Part shown: one piece after another, positions 8,642 to 17,981 of the stretch | Position numbering within the stretch: position 1 is the first letter of the stretch | Layout: each line of letters starts with the position of its first letter | Origin: Ensifer sp. LC163 | GTDB lineage: Bacteria > Pseudomonadota > Alphaproteobacteria > Rhizobiales > Rhizobiaceae | Assembly (NCBI RefSeq): GCF_001695855.1 | Contig: NZ_MBSS01000020.1 | Coordinates: forward strand, 52,371 to 116,370 | Direction of reading: 5' to 3' | DNA: 64,000 nt | Position numbers and translations under genes: made by a program | The notes under the pieces: generated by a model | The model's database searches: none | The model's input: only the letters and a program-made list of their open reading frames with translations | Told to the model about the DNA's origin: nothing

Positions 8642-9844
8642 ATGCCTGCTACCGCCGACCGATTGAAGAACGTCGCCGTTTCCGCTTCCGCGGCGATGAC
8701 CCAGCGCGCAAGAGAGCTTGCCGCCCGTGGAGTGAAGGTCATAAGCCTATCCTCGGGCGAACCTGATTTTCCAACGCCCGATCATGCGATTAAAGCGGCC
8801 CATGCCGCCGCCCTTGCCGGCGATACGAAATATCCGCCAATGGACGGCACTGCGGCGCTGAAGGCGGCGATTGCGCGCAAGTTCAAGCGCGACAACAATC
8901 TCGACTATGAACCGAGCCAGATCGTGGTTTCCGGCGGCGGCAAGCAGGTGATTTTCAATGCGATCCTCGCCACCTGCAATCCCGGCGACGAAGTGGTCAT
9001 CCCAACCCCGTCCTGGGTGAGCTACGCCGACATCGTCAAGCTCGCTGGCGGAGTGCCGGTTCCGGTTTCATGCCCGGAACAGACGGGCTTCAAATTGCGC
9101 GCCGAGGATCTCAATGCCGCGATCACACCCCGCACCAAGTGGCTCATTCTCAATTTTCCGAACAACCCGACGGGTGCCGCGTGTTCGCGTGACGAAATGG
9201 CTGCGATCGCCGAGGTCATGCTGCGCCATCCCCATGTGTGGATCCTGACCGACGACATCTACGAGCATCTCGTCTACGGCGACTTCGAGTTCTGTACCAT
9301 CGCCGAGGTCGAGCCGCGGCTTTACGATCGTGTGCTGACCATGAACGGTGTCTCCAAGGCCTACGCGATGACCGGCTGGCGGCTTGGCTTCTGCGGCGGG
9401 CCGAAAGACCTGATCTCGGCGATCAGCAACGTCAACGGCCAGAACAGCGGTGGCATTTCAACGCTGACGCAGGCAGCGGCGGTCGCAGCACTCGACGGCC
9501 CTCAGGACCTTCTTCGCGAGCGGGCAAGAATCTACAGAGCCCGCCGGGATTTCGTTTTGAAGAAGCTTGCGGAGATCGAAGGTCTGCGGTGCCATCAACC
9601 GGATGGAGCCTTTTACATCTTTCCGAACATCGCCGGGCTCATCGGCAAGACGACCAAGGGCGGCCGACAGATCGAGACTGACGTGGACTTCGTTACGGCA
9701 TTGATCGACGAACACCACGTGGCAACGGTCCAGGGTGCGGCCTACGGAATGAGCCCCTATTTCCGCATTTCCTATGCAACGAGCATGGAGCAACTCGCCG
9801 AAGGCTGCGCTCGCATCGCCGAGTTCTGCGCCGAGATGAGATAG
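8642..9844 (+). CDS. Class I PLP-dependent aspartate/aromatic aminotransferase
   Basis: This is a 400-residue fold-type I aminotransferase. Visible signatures are SSGEPDFPTPDHAIKAA near the start, NFPNNPTGA for the PLP ring, DDIYEHLVYG, the Schiff-base lysine in SKAYAMTGWRLG (about residue 240) and the substrate arginine in FRISYATS near the C-terminus. It most resembles aspartate aminotransferases of the AspC/AAT-Ib subgroup. Being downstream of pxpABC, it could pass the amino group of the glutamate released from 5-oxoproline to a keto acid; that link is inferred. A longer frame upstream overlaps pxpA and is rejected in favour of the ATG at 8642 with AAGAAGAG before it. Confidence 0.88.
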   Translation: MPATADRLKNVAVSASAAMTQRARELAARGVKVISLSSGEPDFPTPDHAIKAAHAAALAGDTKYPPMDGTAALKAAIARKFKRDNNLDYEPSQIVVSGGGKQVIFNAILATCNPGDEVVIPTPSWVSYADIVKLAGGVPVPVSCPEQTGFKLRAEDLNAAITPRTKWLILNFPNNPTGAACSRDEMAAIAEVMLRHPHVWILTDDIYEHLVYGDFEFCTIAEVEPRLYDRVLTMNGVSKAYAMTGWRLGFCGGPKDLISAISNVNGQNSGGISTLTQAAAVAALDGPQDLLRERARIYRARRDFVLKKLAEIEGLRCHQPDGAFYIFPNIAGLIGKTTKGGRQIETDVDFVTALIDEHHVATVQGAAYGMSPYFRISYATSMEQLAEGCARIAEFCAEMR

Positions 9845-9866
9845 ACGGCAGAAGGGCTATCAGTAA

Positions 9867-10772
9867 CTACGGTTTGAGCCTGGCGGTGAGCTCGAGAAGG
9901 ATATCCTTCACGGCTGCCGCCGGCTCCGAAAGCGGGGTGTGATCGGAGACGCAGAGCGAAAGCGTCTCCTCGATCCTCGGCGTCACCACGCGGCATATCA
10001 ACGGTTCACTTGTTTCTTTCACGATCCGGTCAGCGATTGCTTTGGGCATGATTGTTGCCCCAAGGCCTCCGGCAACCGCATGGGCAAGCGTTCGCACGAT
10101 CTCCACCTCACCGACAACCTTGAGATTGGTGCGCGTCCGAGTGAAGGCCGTGTCGACGGCACGACGCACGAAATTGTACGCAGGCGGCAGCAGGAATGGG
10201 AGGCCGTCGAGGGCCGCGACCGGGACCGGCTTGTCGCCATCCTCGATCGCAAAATCCCGGTGAGCGACGAGAAAGAACTCTTCGCTAAGTAACGGCTCGA
10301 AGCGGACCCCCTTGATCGGTCCCGTCCCATGCAGGAGCGCCATCTCCAGGCGGCCGTTCATGATCATCTGGCTGTAGGTCTGGCCGACACTTTCGGTCAG
10401 ATGCAAAAGAATGCCCGGATGACGTTTTCTGGTTTCTGCTAGAAGGTCGCCCGAAAGCGTCGCGGCGCTGCTGAACGGCACGAGGCCGACTGAAACACGG
10501 CCGGCGAGAGAGTTGCCCGCGGCCGCCGCGTCGGCTTGGGCCTGCTCCATCTGCCGCAGGATGATCTGAGCGTGGCGATACACCGCATGACCGGCATCGG
10601 TCATGCTCACGCCCTGTTGGCTGCGGATCAGGAGCTTCTGTCCGAAGTGATCTTCAAGTGCTGCAAGCTGCTGGCTGAGTGCGGGCTGGGCAACGTGAAG
10701 GATGTCAGCGGCGCGCGTGATGCTGCCGCTGTCGACGATGACAATGAAGGATTTGAGGCGCCTGATGTCCAT
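9867..10772 (-). CDS. LysR-family transcriptional regulator
   Basis: This 301-residue protein has an N-terminal winged HTH (FIVIVDSGSITRAADILHVA, then QPALSQQLAALEDHFGQKLL, about residues 8-58) and an effector domain from about residue 90. The sequence resembles the Nac/Cbl-like branch of LysR proteins. It is transcribed towards the aminotransferase and away from the SDR/ABC transporter operon, so the 240-bp divergent region (10773-11012) is its likely target. The ligand is unknown; a pyroglutamate, amino acid or sugar acid signal would fit the neighbours. Confidence 0.85.
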   Translation of the reverse strand: MDIRRLKSFIVIVDSGSITRAADILHVAQPALSQQLAALEDHFGQKLLIRSQQGVSMTDAGHAVYRHAQIILRQMEQAQADAAAAGNSLAGRVSVGLVPFSSAATLSGDLLAETRKRHPGILLHLTESVGQTYSQMIMNGRLEMALLHGTGPIKGVRFEPLLSEEFFLVAHRDFAIEDGDKPVPVAALDGLPFLLPPAYNFVRRAVDTAFTRTRTNLKVVGEVEIVRTLAHAVAGGLGATIMPKAIADRIVKETSEPLICRVVTPRIEETLSLCVSDHTPLSEPAAAVKDILLELTARLKP

Positions 10773-11012
10773 GGCCCGCGCGGATCGTTTCTAAGTTTTT
10801 TTAGCATGTTACAAGCTGGATGCCGTTTTGCAACCGCGCGGGCCCGCGGTTTGCCGGTAAGGACGCCGTCACGCGTGAGCGCGGAGGGCGCCAGAGTGCC
10901 CGTGAGCAAGGGTCCGTCGGGCTCCATAAGGCTTGCTTATTGCTCCAGAGATAATCGGTCTTAGGCAAGCCCTCAAAGCTTCGCTAGGGTTATCAAAACA
11001 AAGGGGAGCGCG
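10773..11012. promoter_or_regulatory. Divergent intergenic region between the LysR gene and the SDR/ABC operon
   Basis: This 240-bp gap must contain the promoters of both divergent units and probably the LysR operator. I could not assign a confident T-N11-A site or -35/-10 boxes. The ribosome binding site of the SDR gene (AAAGGGGAG) is visible at its right edge. Confidence 0.4.
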
Positions 11013-11795
11013 ATGCCGTTTTCAGATTACAAGACCGCTTTGGTGACAGGAGCATCCTCCGGAATCGGTGCTGCCGTGGTGGAGCGATTTTGCCGTGAAG
11101 GTCTCGAGGTCCATGCGGTCGCTCGCAGTCTGGATGCGCTTCAACAGCTCGCTCAACGCACCGGCTGCGTGCCGCATGCCATCGACGTCACCGATCGCGA
11201 CGCGCTTTCGGCACTTGCCAAGGAGGTCGAATTCGACATCCTCGTCAACAATGCCGGTGTCGATCGCCCCAAGAAGTTCCTGGAGGCCGACGACGGCGAC
11301 ATCGACCTGCTCGTGGATGTGAACCTCCGTGCAGTATTGCACCTTTGCCGAATGGTCGTGCCCGGAATGGTCAAGCGCGATCGCGGCCATGTCATCAATA
11401 TATCGTCGATTGCGGGCGCCTATAATTTCGGCGGAAACTCGACCTATCATGCCACCAAGGCAGGCGTCAGCATGCTGTCGAACCAGCTGCGCATCGACGC
11501 TTTCGGAAGGCGGGTGAGGGTGACGGAGATTTGCCCCGGCCGGGTCGCGACCGACATCTTCGCCCATGTCCACGGCGACGACCCATCTATTCGGGAGCGC
11601 TTCATCGATGGCTTCGAACTGCCTCAAGCCACCGACATAGCCGAAGCCATCGCCTTTGCCGTCGCCGCACCTGTGGCCGTCAATGTCGGACACATGGAGA
11701 TCACGCCCACGCTTCAGGTGATGGGTGGTCTGCAAACCGCAAAGCCGGAAGGGCCCGCTATTCCCGCGAGCCGCGGGAAAGGGACGAAGCCGTGA
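11013..11795 (+). CDS. SDR-family NAD(P)-dependent oxidoreductase
   Basis: This 260-residue classical short-chain dehydrogenase has the cofactor motif TGASSGIG (about residues 12-19), the NNAG motif, the catalytic serine in NISSIAG and the YxxxK pair in YHATKAG (about residues 146-150). Its C-terminal tail (LQTAKPEGPAIPASRGKG) is unlike the core. The stop overlaps the GTG start of the first permease gene, so it belongs to the transporter operon and probably oxidises the imported compound; the substrate cannot be told from sequence. Confidence 0.85.
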   Translation: MPFSDYKTALVTGASSGIGAAVVERFCREGLEVHAVARSLDALQQLAQRTGCVPHAIDVTDRDALSALAKEVEFDILVNNAGVDRPKKFLEADDGDIDLLVDVNLRAVLHLCRMVVPGMVKRDRGHVINISSIAGAYNFGGNSTYHATKAGVSMLSNQLRIDAFGRRVRVTEICPGRVATDIFAHVHGDDPSIRERFIDGFELPQATDIAEAIAFAVAAPVAVNVGHMEITPTLQVMGGLQTAKPEGPAIPASRGKGTKP

Positions 11796-12499
11796 ACGGG
11801 TTTGACCTTTCCGTGATCCTGACGAATCCGGAATTCATGTCGATGCTCGCGCACGGCATCGAGGCGACATTCATCATCTATGTCGGCTCCTGGTCGCTCG
11901 CGATGTCGCTCGCAATCCTGCTGCTCGGCATACGCTTCTCGCCGCTGCCGTTCGGAAACCGCCTGGTTGCAGCTTACGTTTCCTACCATCGCAATGTTCC
12001 GACGCTGGTTCAGCTCATGCTCTGGTACTTCGGCATCTTCACCCTGATGCCGGATTGGCTGACCGGCTGGCTCACCAGCCACAACGCCGAAGTCATCTTC
12101 GCGATCATTGGCCTTGGGCTTTGCCAGGCTGCCTATTTCAGCGAGGATTTGCGCTCTGGTCTGAGAGCCGTCAGTCCCGGTCAGATGGAAGCGGCGCAGG
12201 CGCTGGGGCATGGTTATCTCTCGGCCATGCGTTTCGTGATCATGCCGCAGGGCGTGCGCAACGCCTTGCCGCCGCTCATCAATCACAGCGTTTCACTCTT
12301 CAAGAACAGCAGCCTCGCGCTTGTCATCGGTGCGCCGGAACTGACGCATGCGATCAAGGAGATCGAGAACCTGAGCTTCCGCACCTTCGAAATCTATTTG
12401 ATCGGGACGCTCATCTACCTCTTCATCTCCCTGCTCATCATGGCGGGCGGCGCCTATCTGTCGATGCGGGCGAACCCGGCGGTAGGAGGGCGCGCATGA
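11792..12499 (+). CDS. Polar-amino-acid-type ABC transporter permease 1
   Basis: This 235-residue HisM/HisQ-type permease has several hydrophobic segments and the ATPase-coupling EAA-loop, SGLRAVSPGQMEAAQALGHG. The start is the GTG at 11792 overlapping the SDR stop (GTGA). A longer frame from 11531 mostly covers the SDR gene out of frame. It pairs with the next permease, overlapping it by 4 bases, to form the membrane channel. Confidence 0.87.
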   Translation: MNGFDLSVILTNPEFMSMLAHGIEATFIIYVGSWSLAMSLAILLLGIRFSPLPFGNRLVAAYVSYHRNVPTLVQLMLWYFGIFTLMPDWLTGWLTSHNAEVIFAIIGLGLCQAAYFSEDLRSGLRAVSPGQMEAAQALGHGYLSAMRFVIMPQGVRNALPPLINHSVSLFKNSSLALVIGAPELTHAIKEIENLSFRTFEIYLIGTLIYLFISLLIMAGGAYLSMRANPAVGGRA

Positions 12500-13254
12500 T
12501 CACCGACCTCATCGCCATCATCCGCGACTACTGGCTTCTGCTCCTGATCGGTCAATACCCGAACGGACCTCTGGGTGGCCTTGCAAACACGCTGATCCTT
12601 TCGGCGTTGAGCATCGGGTTTGCATTCCCCGTCAGCATCATCTTCGCGCTGGCGCGTCTTTCGAGATGGCCGCTGTTGCGCTGGCCGGTCACCGTGCTGG
12701 TCTACGTGACGCGCGGCGTGCCCCTCCTGATGCTGATCCTGTGGTGCTACTTTGTCGTGCCGCTCGTGACGGGTACCGACGTCCCGAGCTTCGTGATCAT
12801 GCTGACGACGCTCGTGATTTATCAGGGCGCCTTCCTGAGCGAAGTTGTGCGGGCTGGGATTGTCTCGCTCAGCCATGGCCAGATGGATGCGGCGCGAGCG
12901 CTTGGGCACAGCTACCTCGGCGCGATGCGTTTCATCATCCTGCCGCAGGCGCTCTACAACATGATCCCGAGTATCATCTCGACCTTCGTGTCGACGATCA
13001 AGGACACGACGCTTGGCTACGTGATCAACGTGCCAGACCTGACGTTTGCCGCGAGCCAGGTGAACAACCAACTGCTGACACAGCCGTTCCAGGTGTTCCT
13101 CATTCTCGCCCTTGTCTACTACGTGCTCTGCTGGAGCCTGACCTATGTCGCTAACCGGGTGGAACGGCGCATCGCACGCCGCCGGGCGGGTACCGTCAGT
13201 GCCGCGATCGCTGAGACCACGCCGGCAACCAAGATCATAACGGAGCAGCCATGA
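12496..13254 (+). CDS. Polar-amino-acid-type ABC transporter permease 2
   Basis: The 252-residue product is the second permease of the polar amino acid uptake family, with the EAA-loop [20 protein letters not shown] and about five membrane segments. The start ATG overlaps the previous stop, and the stop overlaps the ATPase start (ATGA). The C-terminal 25 residues ([20 protein letters not shown]) form a polar extension. Confidence 0.87.
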   Translation: MITDLIAIIRDYWLLLLIGQYPNGPLGGLANTLILSALSIGFAFPVSIIFALARLSRWPLLRWPVTVLVYVTRGVPLLMLILWCYFVVPLVTGTDVPSFVIMLTTLVIYQGAFLSEVVRAGIVSLSHGQMDAARALGHSYLGAMRFIILPQALYNMIPSIISTFVSTIKDTTLGYVINVPDLTFAASQVNNQLLTQPFQVFLILALVYYVLCWSLTYVANRVERRIARRRAGTVSAAIAETTPATKIITEQP

Positions 13255-14018
13255 GCACCTCAGTCATCGAGCAACGCGACCCGCAGGCAATCCGCATCTC
13301 CAATGTCTGCAAGAGCTATGGCGACTACAAGGTTCTGAAGGACATCAATGCTGAAGTCGGGCGTGGCGAGGTCGTCGTCATCTGTGGCCCGTCCGGCTCG
13401 GGAAAGTCGACGCTGATCCGGACCGTGAACCGCCTTGAAGAGATCAACAGCGGATCGATCTCCTTCAACGGCCACGACATTCACGCCTCGATGCGCACCA
13501 AGGAACTCAATCTTTTGCGCAGCCGGATCGGTTTCGTGTTCCAGAACTTCAATCTTTTCCCGCATCTGTCCGTCCTCGAAAACGTGGCGATGTCGCCGAT
13601 CCGCGTGAAAGGCGTCCCAGTGGCGGAGGCGCGCGCCAGGGCTGTCAAGCTGCTCGAGCGCGTCGGTCTCGCCGACAAGCAGACGGCCTATCCGGGCCAA
13701 CTGTCGGGTGGCCAGCAGCAACGCGTGGCAATTGCCAGGGCACTCGCCATGGAGCCGCCGGTGATGCTGTTTGACGAGCCGACCAGCGCTCTTGATCCAG
13801 AAATGGTCGGCGAGGTTCTGAGCGTGATGAAGAGCCTGGCGGCAGAAGGCATGACGATGCTCTGCGTCACCCACGAAATGGGCTTTGCCCGCGATGTTGC
13901 AGATCGCATCTGGTTCATCGATGCCGGCCAGATCATTGAAACTGCGACCCCGGACGAGTTTTTCAAGAATCCGCAGCACCCGCGTGCGCAGCGTTTCCTC
14001 GCGGACTTGCGGCACTAA
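13251..14018 (+). CDS. Polar-amino-acid-type ABC transporter ATP-binding protein
   Basis: This 255-residue ATPase is of the GlnQ/HisP type: Walker [10 protein letters not shown] (about residues 45-53), Q-loop FQNFNLFPH, signature [15 protein letters not shown], Walker [15 protein letters not shown] and the switch histidine in CVTHEMGFA. It powers the two-permease channel encoded upstream and is translationally coupled to it. Confidence 0.92.
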   Translation: MSTSVIEQRDPQAIRISNVCKSYGDYKVLKDINAEVGRGEVVVICGPSGSGKSTLIRTVNRLEEINSGSISFNGHDIHASMRTKELNLLRSRIGFVFQNFNLFPHLSVLENVAMSPIRVKGVPVAEARARAVKLLERVGLADKQTAYPGQLSGGQQQRVAIARALAMEPPVMLFDEPTSALDPEMVGEVLSVMKSLAAEGMTMLCVTHEMGFARDVADRIWFIDAGQIIETATPDEFFKNPQHPRAQRFLADLRH

Positions 14019-14042
14019 CCAAATCAACAAAGGAGAACAGCA

Positions 14043-14879
14043 ATGAAATGGAAGTGCATCACGCTGGGCGTTGTCCTTGCCGGAGCGAGTGCCGTTGCGC
14101 CCGCGAAAGCTGATCAGCTGGACAACATCATGTCATCCAAAACCCTTCGCTGCGCCACGTTTGCCGACGTGCCGCCATTTGCTGCGCCCGATCCGGCTAC
14201 CCGTGAAATGGTCGGTTTCGACGTCGATCTCTGCAAGGCGATCGCTGGGGCGATGGGCGTTGCAGCCGAAGTCAAGCCGGTGTCGGTCGAGGCACGCGTA
14301 CCTGAGGTCAAACTCGGCCGGGTCGACATCACTGTCGCCAATCTGGCTTACACGCTTGGGCGCGCCGAGCAGATCGACTTCAGCGATCCGTACTACCTCG
14401 CAAAGGAAATGCTGATCGTGCCGGTCAGCGAAGAAGGCAAGACCAAGGCCGACTTCGCCGGCGTGCGGATTGCGTCAGCGAAAGGTTCGACGTCGGAGCT
14501 TTCGATCAAGCTCAACAAGTCCGAGCCGCTGACTTTCCAGGACACTGCCTCCGCATACCTCGCAGTCCAGCAGGGTAAGGCGCGCGGGATGGTGGCCAAC
14601 ACCATGACGACGACGAAGCTCGTCAACGAATCGAAGTCGCGCGGAAAGGAAATGCGGATGATCGAGGAACCGATGCTGTTCCAGCCGATCGGTATCGGCA
14701 TGCCCAAGGATCAACCAGCGCTCGTCGCCAAGGTCAACGAAGTCCTGCATAAACTCGACGCCGATGGCGAGATCAACAAGATCTGGGAAAAGTGGCTCGG
14801 CCAGGGCACCGAATACAAGATGACACGGACCGACAAGGTCGTGCCGCTCAGCGAACTGAAGTTCGATCCGATCCCGTGA
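14043..14879 (+). CDS. ABC transporter periplasmic substrate-binding protein (SBP_bac_3 type)
   Basis: This 278-residue exported binding protein has a signal peptide (about residues 1-23, ending APAKA) and the family 3 fold, seen in LRCATFADVPPFA, MVGFDVDLCKAIAGAMGV and VDITVANLAYTLGRAEQIDFSDPYY. It follows the ATPase by 24 bases with an AAAGGAGAA ribosome binding site. The family usually binds amino acids, but the gene is followed by sugar-acid enzymes, so the true ligand is uncertain. Confidence 0.88.
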   Translation: MKWKCITLGVVLAGASAVAPAKADQLDNIMSSKTLRCATFADVPPFAAPDPATREMVGFDVDLCKAIAGAMGVAAEVKPVSVEARVPEVKLGRVDITVANLAYTLGRAEQIDFSDPYYLAKEMLIVPVSEEGKTKADFAGVRIASAKGSTSELSIKLNKSEPLTFQDTASAYLAVQQGKARGMVANTMTTTKLVNESKSRGKEMRMIEEPMLFQPIGIGMPKDQPALVAKVNEVLHKLDADGEINKIWEKWLGQGTEYKMTRTDKVVPLSELKFDPIP

Positions 14880-14976
14880 TTGGATAGCGGCTACCGCGCT
14901 TTCTTTCAGACAATTTCGACACTGAGGGCGGTGGGACCACTGCCGCCATCGCACCGTCACGACCTTGAGGCTCTTC

Positions 14977-15651
14977 ATGACCCATATCAAAAACATTGCC
15001 GAACGTCCGTCAGCGCGAGACCTCGAGGCGATCTCGAAGTTCTCGCCGGCGACCATCCACGAAGCGCAGGGGCGCCGCGGGGCGCTTTCGTCCCGCCTCA
15101 AGCCCGTCGACTATCGCATGAAGCTTTGTGGTCCCGCATTTACCGTCAAATGCGCTCCACGCGACAACATCATGCTCCAGCTTGCGATCAATTACGCCCA
15201 GCCCGGCGACATCATCGTCGTGTCGGCCGGCGAATATGAGGAGGCCGGTTCGTTCGGCGACGTGCTCGCCAACGCCTGCCTCGCCAAGGGTATCGGCGGG
15301 CTTGTGACCGACACAGGTGTCCGCGACACCCTTCAGCTGCGAGAACTCGGCTTCCCGGTGTTTTCTCTGAGCGTCTGCATCAAGGGAACCGTCAAGGAGA
15401 CGCTGACAGCGACCAATGACCCGATCATCGTCGGCGGCGAATTGATCAACCCGGGCGACGTCATTGTCGGCGATGCGGACGGCCTGGTCGTGGTGCGCCG
15501 GAACGAAGTCAGGGAGGTCGCAAGGCTTTCGCAGGCCCGCGAAGATGCCGAGGCCGGCTACATCGCAGCCTATAAACAAGGCAAATCCGTCATCGAAGTC
15601 AGCAACCTCGAGCCGGTTCTTAAGGCGAAGGGCCTGGTCGTCGGTCTATGA
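14977..15651 (+). CDS. RraA-fold HMG/CHA aldolase-type protein
   Basis: This 224-residue protein belongs to the RraA/dimethylmenaquinone-methyltransferase-like fold. As I recall the literature, aldolases of this fold (4-hydroxy-4-methyl-2-oxoglutarate / 4-carboxy-4-hydroxy-2-oxoadipate aldolases, which also decarboxylate oxaloacetate) carry D-X20-R-D, and RraA regulators carry G at the first position. Here D95, then exactly 20 residues, then R116-D117 fit the aldolase pattern. The ATG at 14977 is preferred; an in-frame TTG lies 12 bases upstream. The position between transporter and dehydrogenases suggests cleavage of a keto-acid intermediate. Confidence 0.8.
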   Translation: MTHIKNIAERPSARDLEAISKFSPATIHEAQGRRGALSSRLKPVDYRMKLCGPAFTVKCAPRDNIMLQLAINYAQPGDIIVVSAGEYEEAGSFGDVLANACLAKGIGGLVTDTGVRDTLQLRELGFPVFSLSVCIKGTVKETLTATNDPIIVGGELINPGDVIVGDADGLVVVRRNEVREVARLSQAREDAEAGYIAAYKQGKSVIEVSNLEPVLKAKGLVVGL

Positions 15652-15714
15652 TGTCAGTGCTCCCGAACAAGCGCGAGGGAGCACGAACGATATCATTCGC
15701 AAAAGGAAGCTACG

Positions 15715-16482
15715 ATGGCACATTCATTGTTCAGTCTTGAGGGTAAGCGGGCGCTGATCACCGGTTCCTCCCAGGGCATTGGCTTCGCGCTTGCGCGGGG
15801 CCTTGCCGAGCACGGCGCATCGATCGTTCTCAATGGACGTGACCGCGGCAAGCTCGAAGACGCGGCAAAGTCGCTTCGCGCGTTCGGATACGAGGTTGCC
15901 GTCAGCGAATTCGATGTCACTGATGCAGATGCGGTCAAGTCCGGCATCGATCTGATCGAACGGGACGTCGGCGCCATCGACATCCTCGTCAACAATGCCG
16001 GCATGCAGTTCCGCTCGCCGCTCGAAGACTTTCCCGCCGAGCGTTGGGAACAATTGCTGAAGACGAATGTTTCCAGCGTCTTCTATGTCGGCCAGGCAGT
16101 GGCCCGACACATGATCGGCCGCGGCGCGGGCAAGATCATCAATATTGCCTCGGTGCAGAGCGAGCTCGCTCGCCCGTCGATCGCCCCCTACACGGCGACC
16201 AAGGGTGCTGTCAGGAACCTCACGCGCGGCATGTGCGCCGACTGGGCGAAATACGGATTGCAGGTGAACGCGATCGCCCCTGGCTACTTCAAGACGCCGT
16301 TGAACCAGGCTCTGGTCGACAGTGCGGAGTTTTCCTCCTGGCTGGAAAAACGCACGCCGGCGGCGCGCTGGGGTGAGGTCGAAGAATTGGTGGGTGCGGC
16401 CGTCTTCCTGGCGAGCAACGCTTCCTCCTTTGTCAATGGACACACGCTCTATGTCGACGGCGGTATCACAACAAGCCTTTGA
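15715..16482 (+). CDS. idnO: SDR oxidoreductase, probable gluconate 5-dehydrogenase
   Basis: This 255-residue short-chain dehydrogenase has TGSSQGIGFALARGLAEHGA, NNAGMQFR, the serine in NIASVQS and YTATKGAVRNLTRGMCADWA (YxxxK). These features and the C-terminal GHTLYVDGGIT closely resemble gluconate 5-dehydrogenases (5-ketogluconate reductases). It would interconvert 5-keto-D-gluconate and D-gluconate. The gluconokinase gene overlaps its end by 32 bases. Confidence 0.82.
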   Translation: MAHSLFSLEGKRALITGSSQGIGFALARGLAEHGASIVLNGRDRGKLEDAAKSLRAFGYEVAVSEFDVTDADAVKSGIDLIERDVGAIDILVNNAGMQFRSPLEDFPAERWEQLLKTNVSSVFYVGQAVARHMIGRGAGKIINIASVQSELARPSIAPYTATKGAVRNLTRGMCADWAKYGLQVNAIAPGYFKTPLNQALVDSAEFSSWLEKRTPAARWGEVEELVGAAVFLASNASSFVNGHTLYVDGGITTSL

Positions 16483-17029
16483 GGCCCGCCGCGGCTTCGG
16501 TCCGATCGTCGTCATGGGCGTCTCGGGCTGCGGGAAATCGACGGTCGGCGAACGGCTTGCCACCTATCTGGGTGCAAGCTTCATCGAGGGCGACAGCCTG
16601 CATTCGGCGGCGAACGTCGAGAAGATGCGCAGCGGTATCCCGCTGACCGATGCCGACCGCTGGCCCTGGCTGGATGAGATCGGTGCACGGCTGGCAAGCC
16701 CGACTGCCACCGTCGTGTCGTGCTCGGCCCTGAAGCGATCCTATCGCGAGCGGCTTCGGGAGGGCGCCTGGCAGCCAGTCACCTTCGTCTTTCTGCAGGG
16801 TACCAGGGCCATGCTCGCGACACGCCTGGCGGAGCGAAAGGGTCATTACATGCCGCTGTCACTACTCGACAGCCAACTCGCCGTTCTCGAGCTTCCCTCG
16901 GGGGAGGTGGACGTCATAACCATCGAAATCGATCAGTCGCTGGAGCGCATCGTTGCGCTGGCGATCAACACGCTGGCGATCCGTGCGGATCGCCTGGCCA
17001 GCGACGAAACTACGGGAGTAATACGATGA
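16451..17029 (+). CDS. gntK: Gluconokinase
   Basis: This 192-residue carbohydrate kinase of the GntK family has the P-loop MGVSGCGKSTVGERLA, the substrate motif FIEGDSLHSAANVEKMRSGI with PLTDADRWPWL, SCSALKRSYRERLR, and the C-terminal GHYMPLSLLDSQLAVLE. It phosphorylates D-gluconate to 6-phosphogluconate. The start at 16451 overlaps idnO by 32 bases; the only later ATG would cut into the P-loop strand. Its stop overlaps the next start (ATGA). Confidence 0.88.
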   Translation: MSTAVSQQAFEARRGFGPIVVMGVSGCGKSTVGERLATYLGASFIEGDSLHSAANVEKMRSGIPLTDADRWPWLDEIGARLASPTATVVSCSALKRSYRERLREGAWQPVTFVFLQGTRAMLATRLAERKGHYMPLSLLDSQLAVLELPSGEVDVITIEIDQSLERIVALAINTLAIRADRLASDETTGVIR

Positions 17030-17973
17030 CGAAGCCGGAAATTCTGCTCATGGGTCCCTATCCGGATTGGGACCTGGTGGATCTTGAGGCGCGCTATGCG
17101 GTGCACAAGATCTATGAAGCCGAGGATCGCGACGCCTTCCTTGCAGCGCATGGACCACGCATCCGGGCGGTCGCCACCCGAGGCGAGCTTGGTGCGTCGG
17201 CGGACCTGATCGGCAAGCTTCCGCAGGTGGAGATCGTGTCCGTCTATGGCGTCGGTTATGACGCCGTCGATCTCGCCGCCTGCCGCGAGCGCGGCATCCG
17301 CGTCACCAACACCCCCGATGTGCTGACCAACGACGTTGCCGATCTCGGTGTGGCGATGATGCTCTGCCAATCGCGCGGAATGATCGGCGCAGAAAGCTGG
17401 GTAAAGGACGGCAGCTGGGTCGCCAAGGGACTCTATCCGTTGAAGCGGCGTGTCTGGGGCCAGAGGGCCGGCGTGCTCGGCCTTGGGCGCATCGGTTTCG
17501 AAGTGGCCAAACGTCTGCGCGGCTTTGATATGGACATCGCCTATAGCGACGTTTCCGAGAGGCCCTATGCCGAAGGTATGACCTTCGTCGCCGATCCGGT
17601 CGCGCTTGCCGAGCGCTCCGATGTCCTGTTCGTGACGCTCGCAGCCTCCGCCGCCACACGGCACATCGTCTCGAAGGATGTCATCGAGGCGCTCGGACCC
17701 GAGGGCATGCTGATCAACATCTCCCGCGCGTCCAACATCGACGAGGATGCCTTGCTCGATGCATTGGAAAGCGGCGCGCTCGGTTCGGCGGCGCTCGATG
17801 TCTTCGAAGGCGAACCGATGCTCAATCCGCGGTTCCTGATGCTCGACAACGTCCTGCTGCAGCCCCACCACGCCTCCGGCACGATCGAAACCCGAAAGGC
17901 GATGGGCCGGCTCGTTCGTGAAAACCTCGCAGCGCACTTCTCCGGTGCTGCGCTTGTCACGCCTGTTGTTTGA
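17026..17973 (+). CDS. D-isomer-specific 2-hydroxyacid dehydrogenase
   Basis: This 315-residue NAD(P)-dependent dehydrogenase has the Rossmann motif GLGRIGFEVAKRL (about residues 149-161). The catalytic Arg is in NISRASNIDE, the Glu in DVFEGEPM and the His in LQPHHASGTIE. It resembles the GhrB/2-ketogluconate reductase group, so reduction of 2-keto-D-gluconate to gluconate is plausible in this operon; glyoxylate or hydroxypyruvate reduction cannot be excluded. It is translationally coupled to gntK. Confidence 0.82.
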   Translation: MTKPEILLMGPYPDWDLVDLEARYAVHKIYEAEDRDAFLAAHGPRIRAVATRGELGASADLIGKLPQVEIVSVYGVGYDAVDLAACRERGIRVTNTPDVLTNDVADLGVAMMLCQSRGMIGAESWVKDGSWVAKGLYPLKRRVWGQRAGVLGLGRIGFEVAKRLRGFDMDIAYSDVSERPYAEGMTFVADPVALAERSDVLFVTLAASAATRHIVSKDVIEALGPEGMLINISRASNIDEDALLDALESGALGSAALDVFEGEPMLNPRFLMLDNVLLQPHHASGTIETRKAMGRLVRENLAAHFSGAALVTPVV

Positions 17974-17981
17974 GGTTCGCC

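Noticed and set aside
11531..12499. Longer start for the first ABC permease, overlapping the SDR gene
   Set aside because: The first 87 codons are the SDR gene out of frame. The GTG at 11792 with stop-start overlap gives the normal permease length.
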